A stretch of 64,000 nt of DNA, from the NCBI GenBank assembly GCA_965644295.1, contig CBFFRP010000371.1:227444-291443 (forward strand). Direction: 5' to 3'. The stretch is from Paraphysomonas bandaiensis (Eukaryota > Chrysophyceae). Below, one piece after another: positions 23,039 through 34,690 of this stretch. The notes under the pieces were generated by a model that saw only the letters and a program-made list of their open reading frames with translations, was not told where the DNA came from and did not search any database. Positions within the stretch are counted from its first letter, which is position 1. Each line of letters begins with the position of its first letter. A program made the translations under genes and the position numbers.

Positions 23039-24017
23039 CTAACCTGTTCGTTGAGTAATACTCGGTGGAAGTAACGCATTTGACATAGCCAAATCCCTTG
23101 TTCTCTTTTTTTGAGTAGAAGTTTTTTTGGATCGGACTTCGATGGGTATGCTGAATGCGGGAGAAATGTCGTTATTAAGAGGATGATTCGTGGTGTCTGG
23201 AGACACTTGTATAATGAATGACTGGTTCACGTGATTCTTAGAAACATCATTGATACGTAGTTCGAGAAGAGCTTCACCCGTTTCGTCGATGAGCAGTTTG
23301 GTATCCGGATGTATTGTAAAAATATCCTTGCCACGAACGCCAAGAGCTTTCATACCATTCATGTACAAGAGGGAAACCCGAAGGGGCACTTTTCGAGCAA
23401 TGAGTTCTTCATTGGAATCTCGCAAGCCCAGATGTAAAGCAATCCAATTTTTATTCCCTCCCATATCCTTGTACCAAACATATCTTTCCTCCCAATCCAA
23501 TTTTTCGTACTGTTCAATCGTGAGACGATAACGTATGGCAAACATAGGCTCCGATATAGCCGGTCTGATATGACTTCTTTCACATGAGGCGTAAAGAACA
23601 AACTTTATATTTTCATAATACATCGAAATATCAGTAATTTTTATTTGAATTGTTGCTGTTTTTGTTTTAGAGATAGTGAGGGGTGCTCCATTATTCTCAA
23701 TCACCTGAATATACACTCAATACAATCATATCAATCATATGAATAAATATTACCAAAATATTCTCATTACAATCATTTGGAGGGTTTTGGTCAAAGCATA
23801 GTTTTAGATATAGTGGATACTCTTCATGTTGAGTTCTATATGATAGTCTTATTAATGAAGAGTAAAGATATAGTGATATCTATACTTACCTATTCAATAA
23901 ATGATTCCAATCATCAATTAACTGAATTGTAACATTCAATAATTGATTGACATATGGATACTTTGGTATATCTCGAATGATTAATTGGAGGGCAGGAGTG
24001 TGTGGGAACACCAACAT
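23039..24017 (-). CDS. unidentified conserved-looking protein, at least three exons
   Basis: Exons 24017-23890, 23847-23754 and 23704-23039, introns 42 and 49 nt, 295 residues from ATG 24017. Reading continues through both junctions: ...WNHLLNR|LSYRTQHEEYPLYLKLCF..., then ...NENIL|VIENNGAPLTISKT. The body looks beta-rich (IKFVLYASCERSHIRPAISE, RVSLLYMNGMKALGV, FIIQVSPDTTNH), suggesting a beta-sandwich. The tail is basic (VRSKKTSTQKKRTRD), possibly nuclear. The frame is open 5' of the ATG (LIRVGIPAPAYIS) as far as a stop about 100 nt upstream, so a first exon may be missing. Family not recognised. Confidence 0.7.
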
Positions 24018-24392
24018 ACTTATATAAGCAGGAGCAGGTATACCAACCCTTATCAAGATCGTCAAAAAGATGAAGTAAATTGAAGTGTATTATGACTAAA
24101 GAAAATTATAAGAAATTACTACACTTGTGTTGACACAAGTATACGATTGTGTAAAGAACATTCGATGGTACGTACTACGGAAATTTAAATATCTTTAATC
24201 GTCAAAACTAAAAAACAAGTAGCTATATGCTACATATACAAATACAAGATGGTTATATACAGCAGTATACAATATCTCTGCATACACTCATAAAAAATAT
24301 CGTTTTTTTCATAAACAAATCACTTTTCACTTATAAAAAACAAGGATTTTGCAAACGATGACCCCCCCAAGTAGATCTTAACTATAACTTCG

Positions 24393-24531
24393 TATCGTTA
24401 TTTTTCGGGAATATATTGAAGCAAAATCCCTCTATATTACTGATATACAACTACGGGTGGAATACAGAGATTTGTTATCTCAATATTTGAGACAATTTGC
24501 AACAAAAATATACAAAGGAAGGATGCCGATA
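24393..24531. mobile_element. MITE family B, copy 3 (inverted)
   Basis: Reverse complement of copies 1 and 2, ending GGATGCCGATA. The other end (TATCG then TTATTTTTCGG) has lost about 9 bp of the inner terminal repeat. The internal blocks TATTGAAGCAAAAT and ACAAAAATATACAAAGGA match. Confidence 0.7.
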
Positions 24532-24662
24532 TGTTAACTTACATGCATGTTAACTTAACTTAACATCATCCTCATCCCACTATTGATTGTATATAGAAGG
24601 GTTGTGGATTCTATATGAATGTCTGATTAGTATTGTAGTATAGTCAATTAGAATTGATCTAA

Positions 24663-24860
24663 TTACGGCAAATGGTTTAGTGCAGTAATGTATAGGTTGA
24701 GTATATGGAGGTGATTCTCCTCTGCACTGTACCGCTCTGGAACTGGTTGCACATTGCTATGAGCACCATATTTCAACCCTTCCGATATAGGTTGAAACAA
24801 GCCACGCTGCTTAAGGTCAGCAGCCTTCCTCTTGAATCCCTCGAGTGTTTCTTTAAACAT
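24663..24860 (-). CDS. possible small protein or terminal exon
   Basis: Frame open from 24905 to TAA 24665-24663, first ATG at 24860. It gives MFKETLEGFKRKAADLKQRG, then LFQPISEGLKYGAHSNVQPV, ending ITALNHLP (65 residues). Helical and charged, protein-like. The frame upstream of the ATG (KKRINRSPEIES) reads equally well until a TGA at about 24917, so the true start may lie in an unseen 5' exon. Not recognised. Confidence 0.35.
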   Translation of the reverse strand: MFKETLEGFKRKAADLKQRGLFQPISEGLKYGAHSNVQPVPERYSAEENHLHILNLYITALNHLP

Positions 24861-25305
24861 ACTCTCTATTTCCGGTGAACGGTTTATTCTCTTCTTCCTG
24901 TGCACTTCGATGTCGATTCATGTGTACAAACGAGTAGTATTGTGGAGGGTGATAGTACAGACCAGTGCGGCTGTCGATTTTAAGAAGCACATGAATCATG
25001 TACTATTTCATTACGTCAGGTATTGGTAGTATTGGTGATAAATTGTCATAGTTGTCTCTTTTGACGGATGTGGGGTAATTCTCATCAAGCCAATGCGAAA
25101 ATGCCTGGAGTCTATCTGCATACTGCCTGCGGGTACTATCCCTTAACCGCATCTGCTTGGTTTGCAGTGCAATCTCGTCAAAGAACTCACTTTTTACTCT
25201 CTAATAATATCCATTGTTCTTTGTTTATTGTAAGCGCTTTGTTTGTTCTAAGTCTTTGTTCTTGCAGTTTATGAGCATTCGTGTTATATGGTTTGAATGG
25301 CGATA
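24861..25305. other. spacer, no gene seen
   Basis: Short unsupported frames only (for example 25068-25274). Confidence 0.4.
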
Positions 25306-25512
25306 GTGGCCAAGCGGTAAAATCGTAGTATTCTAGATATCATAAATATATGGTCGAGGCAGCGTCACTTGTGTAGACTGTAGAATTTTTTGGGCCTTGA
25401 CGAATGAACAGGAATCCGGGCTGTTCACCTTAAGGACAGACGAGTGAGAATGTGGTTGCACTTTGGTGCTTGCGGTGACGCACAAGCATCTTTCGTAGTG
25501 TTAAATATAGTA
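25306..25512. repeat. dispersed repeat family A, partial copy with tRNA-like 5' part
   Basis: 25366-25435 matches the GTCACTTGTGTAGACTGTAG...GTTCACCTTAAGGAC part of family A, and 25441-25512 its tail (GGTTGCACTTTGGTGCTTGC...). Just upstream, 25306-25370 contains TGGCCAAGCGGT, which fits a pol III A-box of Leu/Ser tRNA type, and GGTCGAGG, a weak B-box. No cloverleaf can be folded convincingly, so a tRNA gene is not called. Confidence 0.5.
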
Positions 25513-25699
25513 GAATATCCGGAAAAATTTAATTTTGGCCCTTTTTGGCCCTCGGCCCGCATTTGGCCCTCTACTACAACTAACAATAATAACAATAATT
25601 CTTAATTAAAAACACACACTACAACTACAAGCAACAATAACCCAGAAAGCAAAGGGTCAAATTTAGCAAGAGTTATTAATTTCTTAAGAAGCAAGAGCA

Positions 25700-26230
25700 A
25701 CTTTTTACCAAAACATTTTTCGGAGCTGGGGGTTCCCCACGCTTCGACTCTACGAGCCGGCGTCCACTGCCCCCAGTCCCCCGCCCCTAAACAACGCCGG
25801 GGCCGGCCTTGCGGGCCGCAATAAAACCTTATCGAATATCCCCCCTAGGCCGCGGCAGCGACGGGGTCCCCTAGCTCGCGCTCAAAATGCAGTAATACGC
25901 GATTTAAATTGAGCAACATCCAGCAAAAGCCACGGGTTCTCCGCTTACTATGCGTGCAGCGGAGACCTAATGCGGTCCCGCCTTCTTCTTTCGCCACCCC
26001 AGCCTCAGCAGAGACGCCACGATGCCAAATCCGTCAGCTGCTCCTCTGTTCAAGGCCCAACTCGCAGCCAAAGTCATTCCAAGACACGCAGGAGTCCCAT
26101 ACCCCCTCGTCCATGTCTCTCCGTTCAAGAACACTTGACCACAGAATCCCGAGAAGCCCTTCCTTAGAGGTGTCCTACTGACTGAACCTTTTGTACCTCA
26201 ATGACTGACGTCCGCATGGAGCTACTCCCT
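25700..26230. other. GC-rich island of unknown origin
   Basis: The sequence turns abruptly GC-rich (for example CGCCGGGGCCGGCCTTGCGG near 25795) within very AT-rich surroundings. Open frames at 25909-26181 and 25970-26167 give Ser/Pro/Arg-rich text without a recognisable domain. It lies between two copies of the family A tail (25441-25512 and 26247-26318). It resembles the GC-rich 5' part of a mobile element (compare the composition of the retroelement after 59.2 kb), but no homology was established. Confidence 0.5.
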
Positions 26231-26246
26231 CACACACAAGAACGGA

Positions 26247-26318
26247 ATTGGATGCACCTTGGTGCTTGCGGCGATGCACAAGCAGCTTCTGTAGCATTAA
26301 ATATTAGGATATGAGAAT
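26247..26318. repeat. family A tail, second flank of the GC-rich island
   Basis: About 70 bp (GCACCTTGGTGCTTGCGGCG... to ...TTAAATATTAGGATA) matching 25441-25512 and 39785-39848. It contains the short palindrome GCACCTTGGTGC. Confidence 0.6.
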
Positions 26319-27019
26319 ATATACTAGCCAGTTACTGGTATAGGTTGATCTCGCTGACCGCTGACTAGCCTTTCTTCTAACTACTTATCTGATATCAATT
26401 CTTGACGGCTACTGCTAATTGCTAATAATAACGGTAGAATATATGAATCTAACGTCTCAGACATTCATTACTACGAGATATTAGAATATGGATTATATTC
26501 TAGTATTCAGTATGTATGTCACTTGAAGACAATATACGAGAATATAGTGAAATATTGCGATGTGCGAATACTGTGATGATATTAAGAAACTGAAATAGTT
26601 TGATCTTTCAAGATATGTTTATTAATGAGAGATTCACATATGTAGGAGATTATGCGTGGAACAAAATGAGATTGCGTTGTTAGTCACAACTTCGTGTAAA
26701 TGATATTAATTAATCTATCTAGTCTAACGATAAATTCTCTCTGAGCACAAGTTAAGAATGAGCAATTTCCAGTACGAGAAGATATTAATTCATTTCGTGA
26801 ATGCGATATTTATATTTTGAGGAATTTCGTAAAGCTCCGAAATAGAATTGCAGCACACATGCGAGGGTGGATATAATCAGTTTGCAATTAATTATTAACG
26901 CTATTAATAAAGATAATATACTCAACAACTTGTCTCATATACGTCAACGAGTTGGAATTATATGTAACGTATCTGTTACTCACATGTGTCAAACACGCGT
27001 GTACATACTATTCGCAGAA
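26319..27019. other. intergenic, no gene seen
   Basis: AT-rich DNA downstream of the E1-beta gene, rich in ATATTAGAATATG-like words around 26460-26600. No coding region. Confidence 0.5.
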
Positions 27020-28436
27020 CTAGTAGTTCACAGATCGTTTTATTGCTTCGAAGACCTTATACATATCAGGAACATATTGCTACGACAAAACTTAGATCGC
27101 GGTAACGTCTGTGTTCTTGTGTACTATACCTTCTCAAATGCAAGTGGGAATGGTGTATCGTATCCGCATACCCGGTCAACGGGGCTTTCTAGTGATAGGA
27201 AGCACTCCTCTTGCACAGTGGATGATATCTCCGCTGCAAACCCGCTGGTTCTCTATTCGTCCCAAGAGTGAGACAAGTTCAGATATGCACTCCAAAAAAC
27301 ATACCGGTGCCTCATGGCTTACTATAAGCCGGCCTGTCTTCATCACAGATGAGGTAACTGCCTCTACATCCCAAGGTAGTAATGATCGGAGATCAATAAG
27401 TTCACAAGATATGCCAGCCTTCTCCGCCATGTCACATGCCTTGTTCAACACATGTACCTGGCCACCCCATCCCACCAAAGTAATATCTGTGCCAGTGCGA
27501 ACAACCTTGGCAACACCAAGTGGAACAACATGTTCACCAACGGGAACCTGTTTCACATACAACACAGAACGATGAAACAACAAATACGACATAGAAATGC
27601 AATCATTGGCATCAATGACATGCGACACTTACATCCTCAACAGCAGCACGATATAGAGCTTTTGGCTCAAAAAACACAACCGGATTAGGATCTCTTATGG
27701 AGGCCAGGAGCAAACCTTTTGCATCAGCAGGTCCACTGGGCATGACAACCTGATTGTAATGTTAGAGTACAACTTTATGACAATATCCCACACACATGGA
27801 CAAGATAAGTAAACTAGTTTTAGAATAATACACTTCGCTGTAATCATCAAGATGACGGCAACCTTCAACTTACCTTGAGCCCAGGTGTATGAGTAAAATA
27901 TGCCTCCGGAGATTGTGAGTGGTAGTGGGCACCATGACCCACAGCACCACAAGGCGCACGAAAAGTTAGTTTCCCACAGTCAAACTGATTGCCTGAGCGA
28001 TACCGAAACTTAGCTGCTTCGTTAACTATTTGGTCGAAAGCAGGAAAAATATAATCTGCGAACTGTATCTCTGCTATCGCTGTTTTCCCCATTGAGGCGT
28101 AACCAATTGCAAACCCGGCTATTCCTTGCTCGCATAAAGGGGTATTGAATACTCTAGATGCCCCAAATTCTTCTTTAAGTCCTACCGTACATCTAAATAC
28201 ACCTCCAAAAGCAACATCTTCTCCAAATATAACGGCAGAGTCATCTGTTTTCATTGCAACTCTCATCGCATCATTCACAGCAGTGAATAAATTCATTCTT
28301 TCTGTTGCAATATTATCAGTGGAAAACAATCTGATGTGATTGGATAGATTTCCAAATCTTTTTCTTTATATAATATATTAGATTTATCATGATAAATATG
28401 ATGATGTGCATACCTGAAGATGTGTGGTCGAATCAT
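27020..28436 (-). CDS. BCKDHB: branched-chain 2-oxo acid dehydrogenase E1 subunit beta, mitochondrial
   Basis: Six exons: 28436-28414, 28330-27874, 27749-27633, 27547-27305, 27252-27130 and 27079-27020; 340 residues. With E1-alpha it decarboxylates branched-chain 2-oxo acids and acetylates lipoate on E2 in the mitochondrial matrix. Diagnostic blocks are [91 protein letters not shown] and [10 protein letters not shown]. Exon 1 (23 nt) encodes only MIRPHIF plus part of an Arg codon, and with LFSTDN gives a short presequence. Five introns of 50-124 nt preserve frame. The last exon encodes [19 protein letters not shown]. Length fits the family. Its E2 partner starts 737 bp away on the other strand. 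Confidence 0.93.
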
Positions 28437-29172
28437 CTCTATATATATACAGTTATTGCCGTTGAGTGAATAGGGATATCTTTTGCAGATAATACAAGGT
28501 GGTGATAGATTAGAGTTGATAGAGGGATTGAATGGATGGTTAGATGGTGCAATGTATCTTGTATTAATGTAGAATTGGTCAAGTGGAATGGTGTGGTTGC
28601 AGTACTATGCATGCATCCATACATCCATATATACATATACTGCTGTATACATACATACATACAGTACATGTAGTACTCTGTGTAGTATGTATGTTTGTAG
28701 TATAGTGTGTGGGGTGTAGTATGTATGTTATATACCGGTAGAATACAGCAGTATATACTGTTGATGTATTCTCGCCAGTAGATTCTTGAATTGTTCTATA
28801 ATTCCTTCTATACATACAGTACTGTATTCACTGTATTCCAATATCTCATACTACAACCACCAAACACTTACAGACAGGAGGAGCAGCAAGGAGAGTATCC
28901 CTCCCTTTACTGTGTGGTGTGGAGTGTTGTGTGTATGTATGTGTGTGTATGTATGTATGTGTGTATGTATGTATAGATGCAGATGGTTACTATGACATCC
29001 ACTGTATACATACATACATATACATCCATATCATCTAGTGGTCTCAATATTCCATCATACTTTACCAACCCTCTTAATCTAACTACACACATACCTTCAT
29101 AGGTTGACATCACAATCAATTCATTCAATCAATTCATTTCATTCCATCCTTTCATTAACACAACAGATTCAT
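28437..29172. promoter_or_regulatory. shared divergent promoter region of BCKDHB and DBT
   Basis: Both genes read outward from this 736-bp spacer, so it must hold both promoters. It is full of CATA/GTAT repeats (28620-28760, 28925-29025). On the DBT side, ACATCACAATCAATTC and TCATTTCATTCCATCC lie within 70 bp of the ATG. No defined factor site can be named. Confidence 0.5.
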
Positions 29173-31159
29173 ATGTTCAAACTATATCATCGTATAACAA
29201 CAACAAGACTCATAAATCACACTCATTCACTACGTTACTATCATATTACACGTCCATTATATGCTATTAAACCATTTATATTAGCTGATATTGGTGAAGG
29301 TATTGCTGAAGTTGAATTAATGCAATGGTTTGTTAAGGAAGGTGATAAAGTCAAATCATTTGATCGTTTATGTGAAGTACAAAGTGATAAAGCAACTGTA
29401 GAAATTACAAGTCGATTTGATGGTATTATTTCATCTATTCACCATACAGAAGGCGATATTGTTAAAGTTGGAGATGCATTAGTTGATATTGAAACATCTG
29501 ATATTGCTGAAGTAACTCCATCAACTCCTGCACCATCACCCACTCCTGCCCCTTCTATGCTGAGGACTTCTGTACCTCCAGTGGATTCCACTCACCCTCC
29601 TACATCTACTGGAACTTCTAAACCATTTATACTTGCTGATATTGGTGAAGGGATTGCAGAGGTAGAGCTCATGTCGTGGTACGTGAAAGTGGGCGACAAA
29701 GTTAAATCTTTCGATCGCATATGCGAAGTCCAGAGTGATAAAGCCACTGTTGAGATTACAAGTCGATATGATGGCATCGTGACTGCGGTACATCATGCTG
29801 AAGGCTCAATTGTTAAGGTGAATTATGCTTTATGCATATAAAGCTATTGCATCTTGACGTATTTATCTACAGGTCGGTGAAGCACTAGTTGACATCCAAG
29901 AGGTTGGCTCAGCAACCCCGAAAATGGCTACTGAAGTGGACCCTGTTGTTTTGTCTGTTCCTCCGTCGAGTAGTACATCACCACCTGCCACAACTACATG
30001 CCCATATGCTGCTTCTTCAGACCGAAAGGTCCTCACCACTCCGGCTGTGCGGAAGATCGCCAAAGACAACGCCATTGATTTGTCCCTTGTTCCAGGAACC
30101 GGGCCCAAAGGCCGAATTCTGAAAGAGGATATATTGCGTTTTATCAAGGAAGGTGGAGCAGTTTCTACTATGCCAACAGCTCCGGTGTCGACTCCATCTC
30201 CAGTCTCGGAATCCACTAAGGCCAGCACTCCCCTCGACACCTCATCTAGGGCACCTGCGACATCGCCAAGTGGACAAGATAAGACAGTACCGATTCGCGG
30301 TGTGCAACGACTTATGGTTAAGAGCATGACAGAGGCTCTAAAAGTACCACATTTAACATACTGTGAGGAGGTAGTGATGGATTCTTTGATCAGCGTACGT
30401 AAACAGCTCAAAGAGGCCATCGAAAAACGTGGCAGTAAAACGGTGCGTATGAGTTTCATGCCGATTATCATCAAGGCGACCTCTTTGGCTCTGCTGGAGT
30501 ACCCGCAGTTGAATGCATCTATTAATTCAGAGGCAACTGAAGTGACCTACCATGCTGACCATAACATGGGTATTGCTATGGACACACCTAAGGGGCTTAT
30601 TGTACCGGTGTTGAAACAAGTTCAGAACAAGTCACCCATGCAGATTGCAATTGAACTGTCAGAGATGCAGGTAATGCACCTTTCTTAAATTATATGTAGC
30701 CTTTGTTACGTGTATGTCTGCTTGTGAGTGATAACTATTTAATGGGTTCAACAGGATCTTGCCACACGGGGTGCCTTGACTGAAGAACACCTAAGGGGTG
30801 GCACATTTTCCCTCTCCAACATAGGTAGCATAAGTAGTTATTGTAAGTATTGTGTTTAAGTTTGTGATACAGGAAGTGTGGGGGGAACTTACATGCGGCC
30901 AGTGATTGTTGTTCCTCAAGTTGTTATTGGGGCTTTTGGACGCTTCCAAACTACTCCGAGATACGTGGACAGTATGGGTAGACAGGCCTCCACCGAGGAT
31001 ATATACGACGGTAAAGCAACTGTCAAGCCAACCACGATTATGAATGTGTCATGGTCGGCCGACCACAGAGTGGTTGATGGAGCTTCGGTGGCTAGGTTCT
31101 CTAATTTATGGAAGACTTACCTTGAAAATCCCTCGCTGATGCTTGGGGAACTTCGCTAG
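29173..31159 (+). CDS. DBT: branched-chain 2-oxo acid dehydrogenase E2 (dihydrolipoyl transacylase), two lipoyl domains
   Basis: Four exons: 29173-29817, 29873-30670, 30755-30824 and 30873-31159 (introns 55, 84, 48 nt); 599 residues. After a basic presequence come two lipoyl domains (about 34-110 and 155-230). Each has FILADIGEGIAEVELM and EVQSDKATVEITSR, where the Lys of SDKA carries lipoate, separated by a Pro/Thr linker. The peripheral-subunit-binding domain is at about 270-310 (TTPAVRKIAKDNAIDLSLVP). The acyltransferase domain fills the C-terminus, with the catalytic ADHRVVDGASVARFSNLW. It forms the core of the BCKDH complex, transferring acyl groups to CoA. E2 of this complex in animals has one lipoyl domain; the second here is unusual. 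The ATG at 29173 gives the best presequence. Confidence 0.93.
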
Positions 31160-31891
31160 ACATGGATCCATCCCTTCACAGTGTCTGAATCTGTAGAGGT
31201 TCTGATATAGTTTTAGTGTTCAAGTATTTTTTATACGGCTGATGTTATCGAACAACAAGCCTGGTGGTTTCTAAATGAACATTCAATAGCTTCTAGTTTT
31301 CATGTTCTATCCCACTTGCATAGCATGAGAAAGCACGTAATAATAACGAATGTATTCTATCTTGAATTGCTTAACAACTGAATGTTGTATACATTATTGA
31401 AATAGAAGGTGTTGCTAGGAGTTCGTATATATATAGTAAGTATATATTGTATTGCTAATTTCTATATTATGAAAATAGATATTTATTTTGATGATTAAAT
31501 TGCAGTATATATGTATATACTGTAGGATAACTCAAGAATTAAGTAGTGTTCTCGAGTTCGCTCCGTGGTGGAAGCCCCTAGATGGCAGGACTGCGCAGGG
31601 TCTAGTAACCAATAATAATTGCCAATATTTCTTAGGACAATGTCATGATATATACAGGACAATACATAACTTTTTCGCTGTACTAGTGATTGTGTTGCGC
31701 AATATCTAATAGCACTTCCGTGCATCGATACTAAAGAAATAGATGTCGTACTGCCAGAACTGCGAGTCAAATACGTAAAATCATTCGTAACTGATTATTT
31801 AAAAACGGCGGCCGGTAATTATGCCACCGGGCATAAACCATTTCTCGAGATAATACAAATATAACTTTATGTCATTCCTTGCTGACTTAGC
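31160..31891. other. convergent spacer, no gene seen
   Basis: AT-rich spacer between two converging genes. The frames at 31488-31709 and 31495-31770 are not protein-like. Confidence 0.5.
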
Positions 31892-34079
31892 TTAAATGAC
31901 TTTGACCTTAGGTGCCTTGAAATATTTCTGCATTGTGTCATGCCAGACATCCCAATGCTCCTGCAGCATATGTGTCAAATACAAGACCACGTGGCAATGG
32001 ATCAGATAGGGGCAAGACTCTCTGAAGTGGTCAGCCTTCAACACGCCAAGTAGAGCAAAAACTTGGGAAACAATCATAGGATGAGGAATGTACCTGAAAA
32101 AAAGATGAATAAAACGCGATATCTACACATTTTAAAGCATACCCATAGGGGAACTCCGTGACCCACTTAGGTTCACAGTGACCCAATTCCGCACCGAAAT
32201 ATGTCCTGTCTACCCCGAGAGCTTTGGTCGACTGCACAGACACGGCGTATCCGATAACAATCATTGCGATGGAGATAGGATCAAACTGAAAGGGTGTCGA
32301 TCCACTAGGAAAGAAGTAGTGCCCGAACACCTGGGTGATAGATAACACCTTAAACAAGAGGACATCGCGCTTAAAGGAACCGAAGTCGACATCTTTACGC
32401 CAGTAGTAAGTGCAAATGTATCTGAAGTAGTGAACAAATGAAGTCGCCAACAGGAACCAGTCGTAGCAACCCGTGCAGTACCACACCAGCCCAGCAAACA
32501 TCAAGTAAACAGCGTTGCGCTGTCCCAAATAGGTCTCTATGTTGTTAAACAAAGTGGTATTGAAAACAACATTCCATGCGAGGAATCGCTCGTAAGGGGT
32601 CTTGGGGTTAATAGTGCGAAGGAAAAGAGCACGGAAGGCCATATTGTACTGCACATTCGCCCAATGCATAAACCAACCAAGTGGAGCAAGTATACGAGGG
32701 TAGACGCAGTAATGCAGCTTAAGAACAACACGGTAGTCATCCGACTCGGCTCGCTTACTCTCGTCACACGTGATGTAGTGAACCTCACGATTGAAATCAA
32801 AAGCCACAACATCACCTTCCGCAGCAGTAATCTTCTTTTCTGCCATTGGGTAGTTCGTTGTGATCATAAGATTCTTATCCATACCAACAATGCATCTGAA
32901 GACAGATACAAATGGGATCAAACCGAAAGGCCCATCGACGTGCTTGGTGTAGAATATTTGGTCAGAGTTAAAGCCCTCGCCGAACCTAGAGGGTCCTGTG
33001 ACGTACACCTCATTCATACCGTCCACAATATCCAGGCAGTACTACACACAAGTAAAGTCAGATGAGATCAAAGTAACAGTTCAACTAAACTCACATGTTG
33101 CTCGCTGAAAAGAGATCGGAAGGCTTTGACGACATGAGAGGATCCCGCACATCTATCGAACGCAGCCTTCTCGTCGACTTCGAGATCTCTGTACCACCAG
33201 TGAGAAGACATATTCTGTGGAGGCATCATCTTCAGAGCCCAAGCACGAATAGTAGCGAGGTCAGACTTTCGGGACTCACAGTCTGTTTCGGGGTCCGTGG
33301 CAATGTTGGTTGTAATCACACGGGTGAAATACGGGCTTCCAGGGAATACACAGAAACCATTCTTGGAATCTGTGCAGTAGTTACCAACAGACCAGCAAGC
33401 AATGGGTAGAAGCAGCCAAAGCCAATCTTCAACGGGTTGGATAGTGGGTGGAAGAGGAGATGAAAAAAGACTAGAAAATGTGGCAGGAATAGGAATGAGT
33501 CGGAGAAACATGTCAACGCAAAGAGGAAGAAGATAAAATCCGTGCTCCATGAACATTTTAGACCACGACGACAGATCAGAGAAGTCAATCTAAAGCAAAA
33601 ATAAAACAAACACAAATGGATTGGGAAAAACCTACATGTCCACCACCACTATATGCACTCTGGTAAGTTGGTTCACTGGTAATAATATGAGACAAATCCT
33701 GAGCAACATATGCCAAAGCAATCACTCCAAGAGATGATACAAGTCCCAATCGAGCAGTACGTGCCATGAATAAGCATGTTACTAAAAAGAACATTGTACC
33801 AAGAAAAACACCTGTTGGAACAGATGCCACAAGTTTGAGTAAATATGTCAAACATAACACACTAGTGGCTGTCATTGAACGTGTTGCATACATAAATAAT
33901 CCAAGAAAACCAAATATTCCCAATGGAGTTGTTATCATATGCACAAGTATGTTAGTAGTGTCTTTGTGATACATTTCAAAGTTAGTTGAAAGGTTAGAAA
34001 ACTCTGCCAAATCATTGTCTTCATATGATACGGTTTCATTCATCATACTATCCATAAAATTTTGCATAATGCTTTCCAT
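31892..34079 (-). CDS. membrane protein: MPO1/DUF962-like N-terminus plus candidate 2OG-Fe oxygenase and membrane C-terminus
   Basis: Exons 34079-33636, 33589-33095, 33041-32143 and 32093-31892 (introns 46, 53, 49 nt); 679 residues. Residues 30-148 resemble the DUF962/Mpo1 family: a Y37-H38...N...H47...P pattern, hydrophobic helices, then QDLSH131 and GGGH148. Mpo1 is an ER Fe(II) enzyme of 2-hydroxy-fatty-acid alpha-oxidation. Residues about 314-430 contain H347-V-D349, H401 (FNREVHYI) and R417, spaced like the HxD...H...R iron and 2-oxoglutarate site. Hydrophobic segments follow (FLLATSFVHYFRYIC, ISIAMIVIGYAVS). The C-terminal HFRESCPYLIHCHVV is His-rich. Exon joining is unambiguous. The fusion of two metal-binding parts is my inference; family names need a profile search. 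Confidence 0.65.
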
Positions 34080-34690
34080 ATTGAACGGTTAGCACTATAT
34101 GAGTATATGAAGTAATGAATATATTGCAAAATGTGATTGAATTTCTTCCGTCTCGAAACACTATAGATTGTTGGAGGAGAAGGGCATCTTTGAAGATGAC
34201 AAGAACTGCAAGTCGTGCACTAGGGGTGATGTATATATGGATATATAGGGATGTATGGATATGTATGTATATATGCAATGGGATGCATGACGTTCCAGAA
34301 ATCCTTTGATTACGTAGTAGATCTTTAAGGGATATATTGGTTTCAGTTTTGGTTTGGAAGAGATTTTTATGTGGGGTTGGGAAGATAGGTAGGTATATTG
34401 TAGTGTATACGTAATACACAGAACACGAAGAATAGTAGTGTAGAATACCGGTATACGGAGGTCTGTATTATCGTACTCTCGTACTTCAACACGTCCATAG
34501 TTTGCAAAAAAACGTCCAAAAGTTTGGACGCGAAATAAGTTTTTCTCAACTTTTTTAGTGGTCGCAGCGGTTAAAAAATGGAATTTTTGGCATATAAAAT
34601 AGGAATTTCACGCCGTTCTATCCATTTTTTATAATTTAGTCCTGTGAATATTGGAATATATGACATTCATTAGGATTATGAAGGATATTT
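34080..34690. other. divergent spacer
   Basis: AT-rich spacer before the gamma-SNAP gene; a MITE copy occupies its distal part. No gene is seen; the frames at 34048-34549 are not protein-like. Confidence 0.45.

Noticed and set aside
25306-25370. Possible tRNA gene with A-box TGGCCAAGCGGT
   Set aside because: No complete cloverleaf, no clear anticodon stem or full B-box, and the segment runs into repeat family A.
27111-27575. 154-codon plus-strand frame
   Set aside because: Antisense shadow of BCKDHB.
29863-30474. 203-codon minus-strand frame
   Set aside because: Antisense shadow of the DBT acyltransferase exon.
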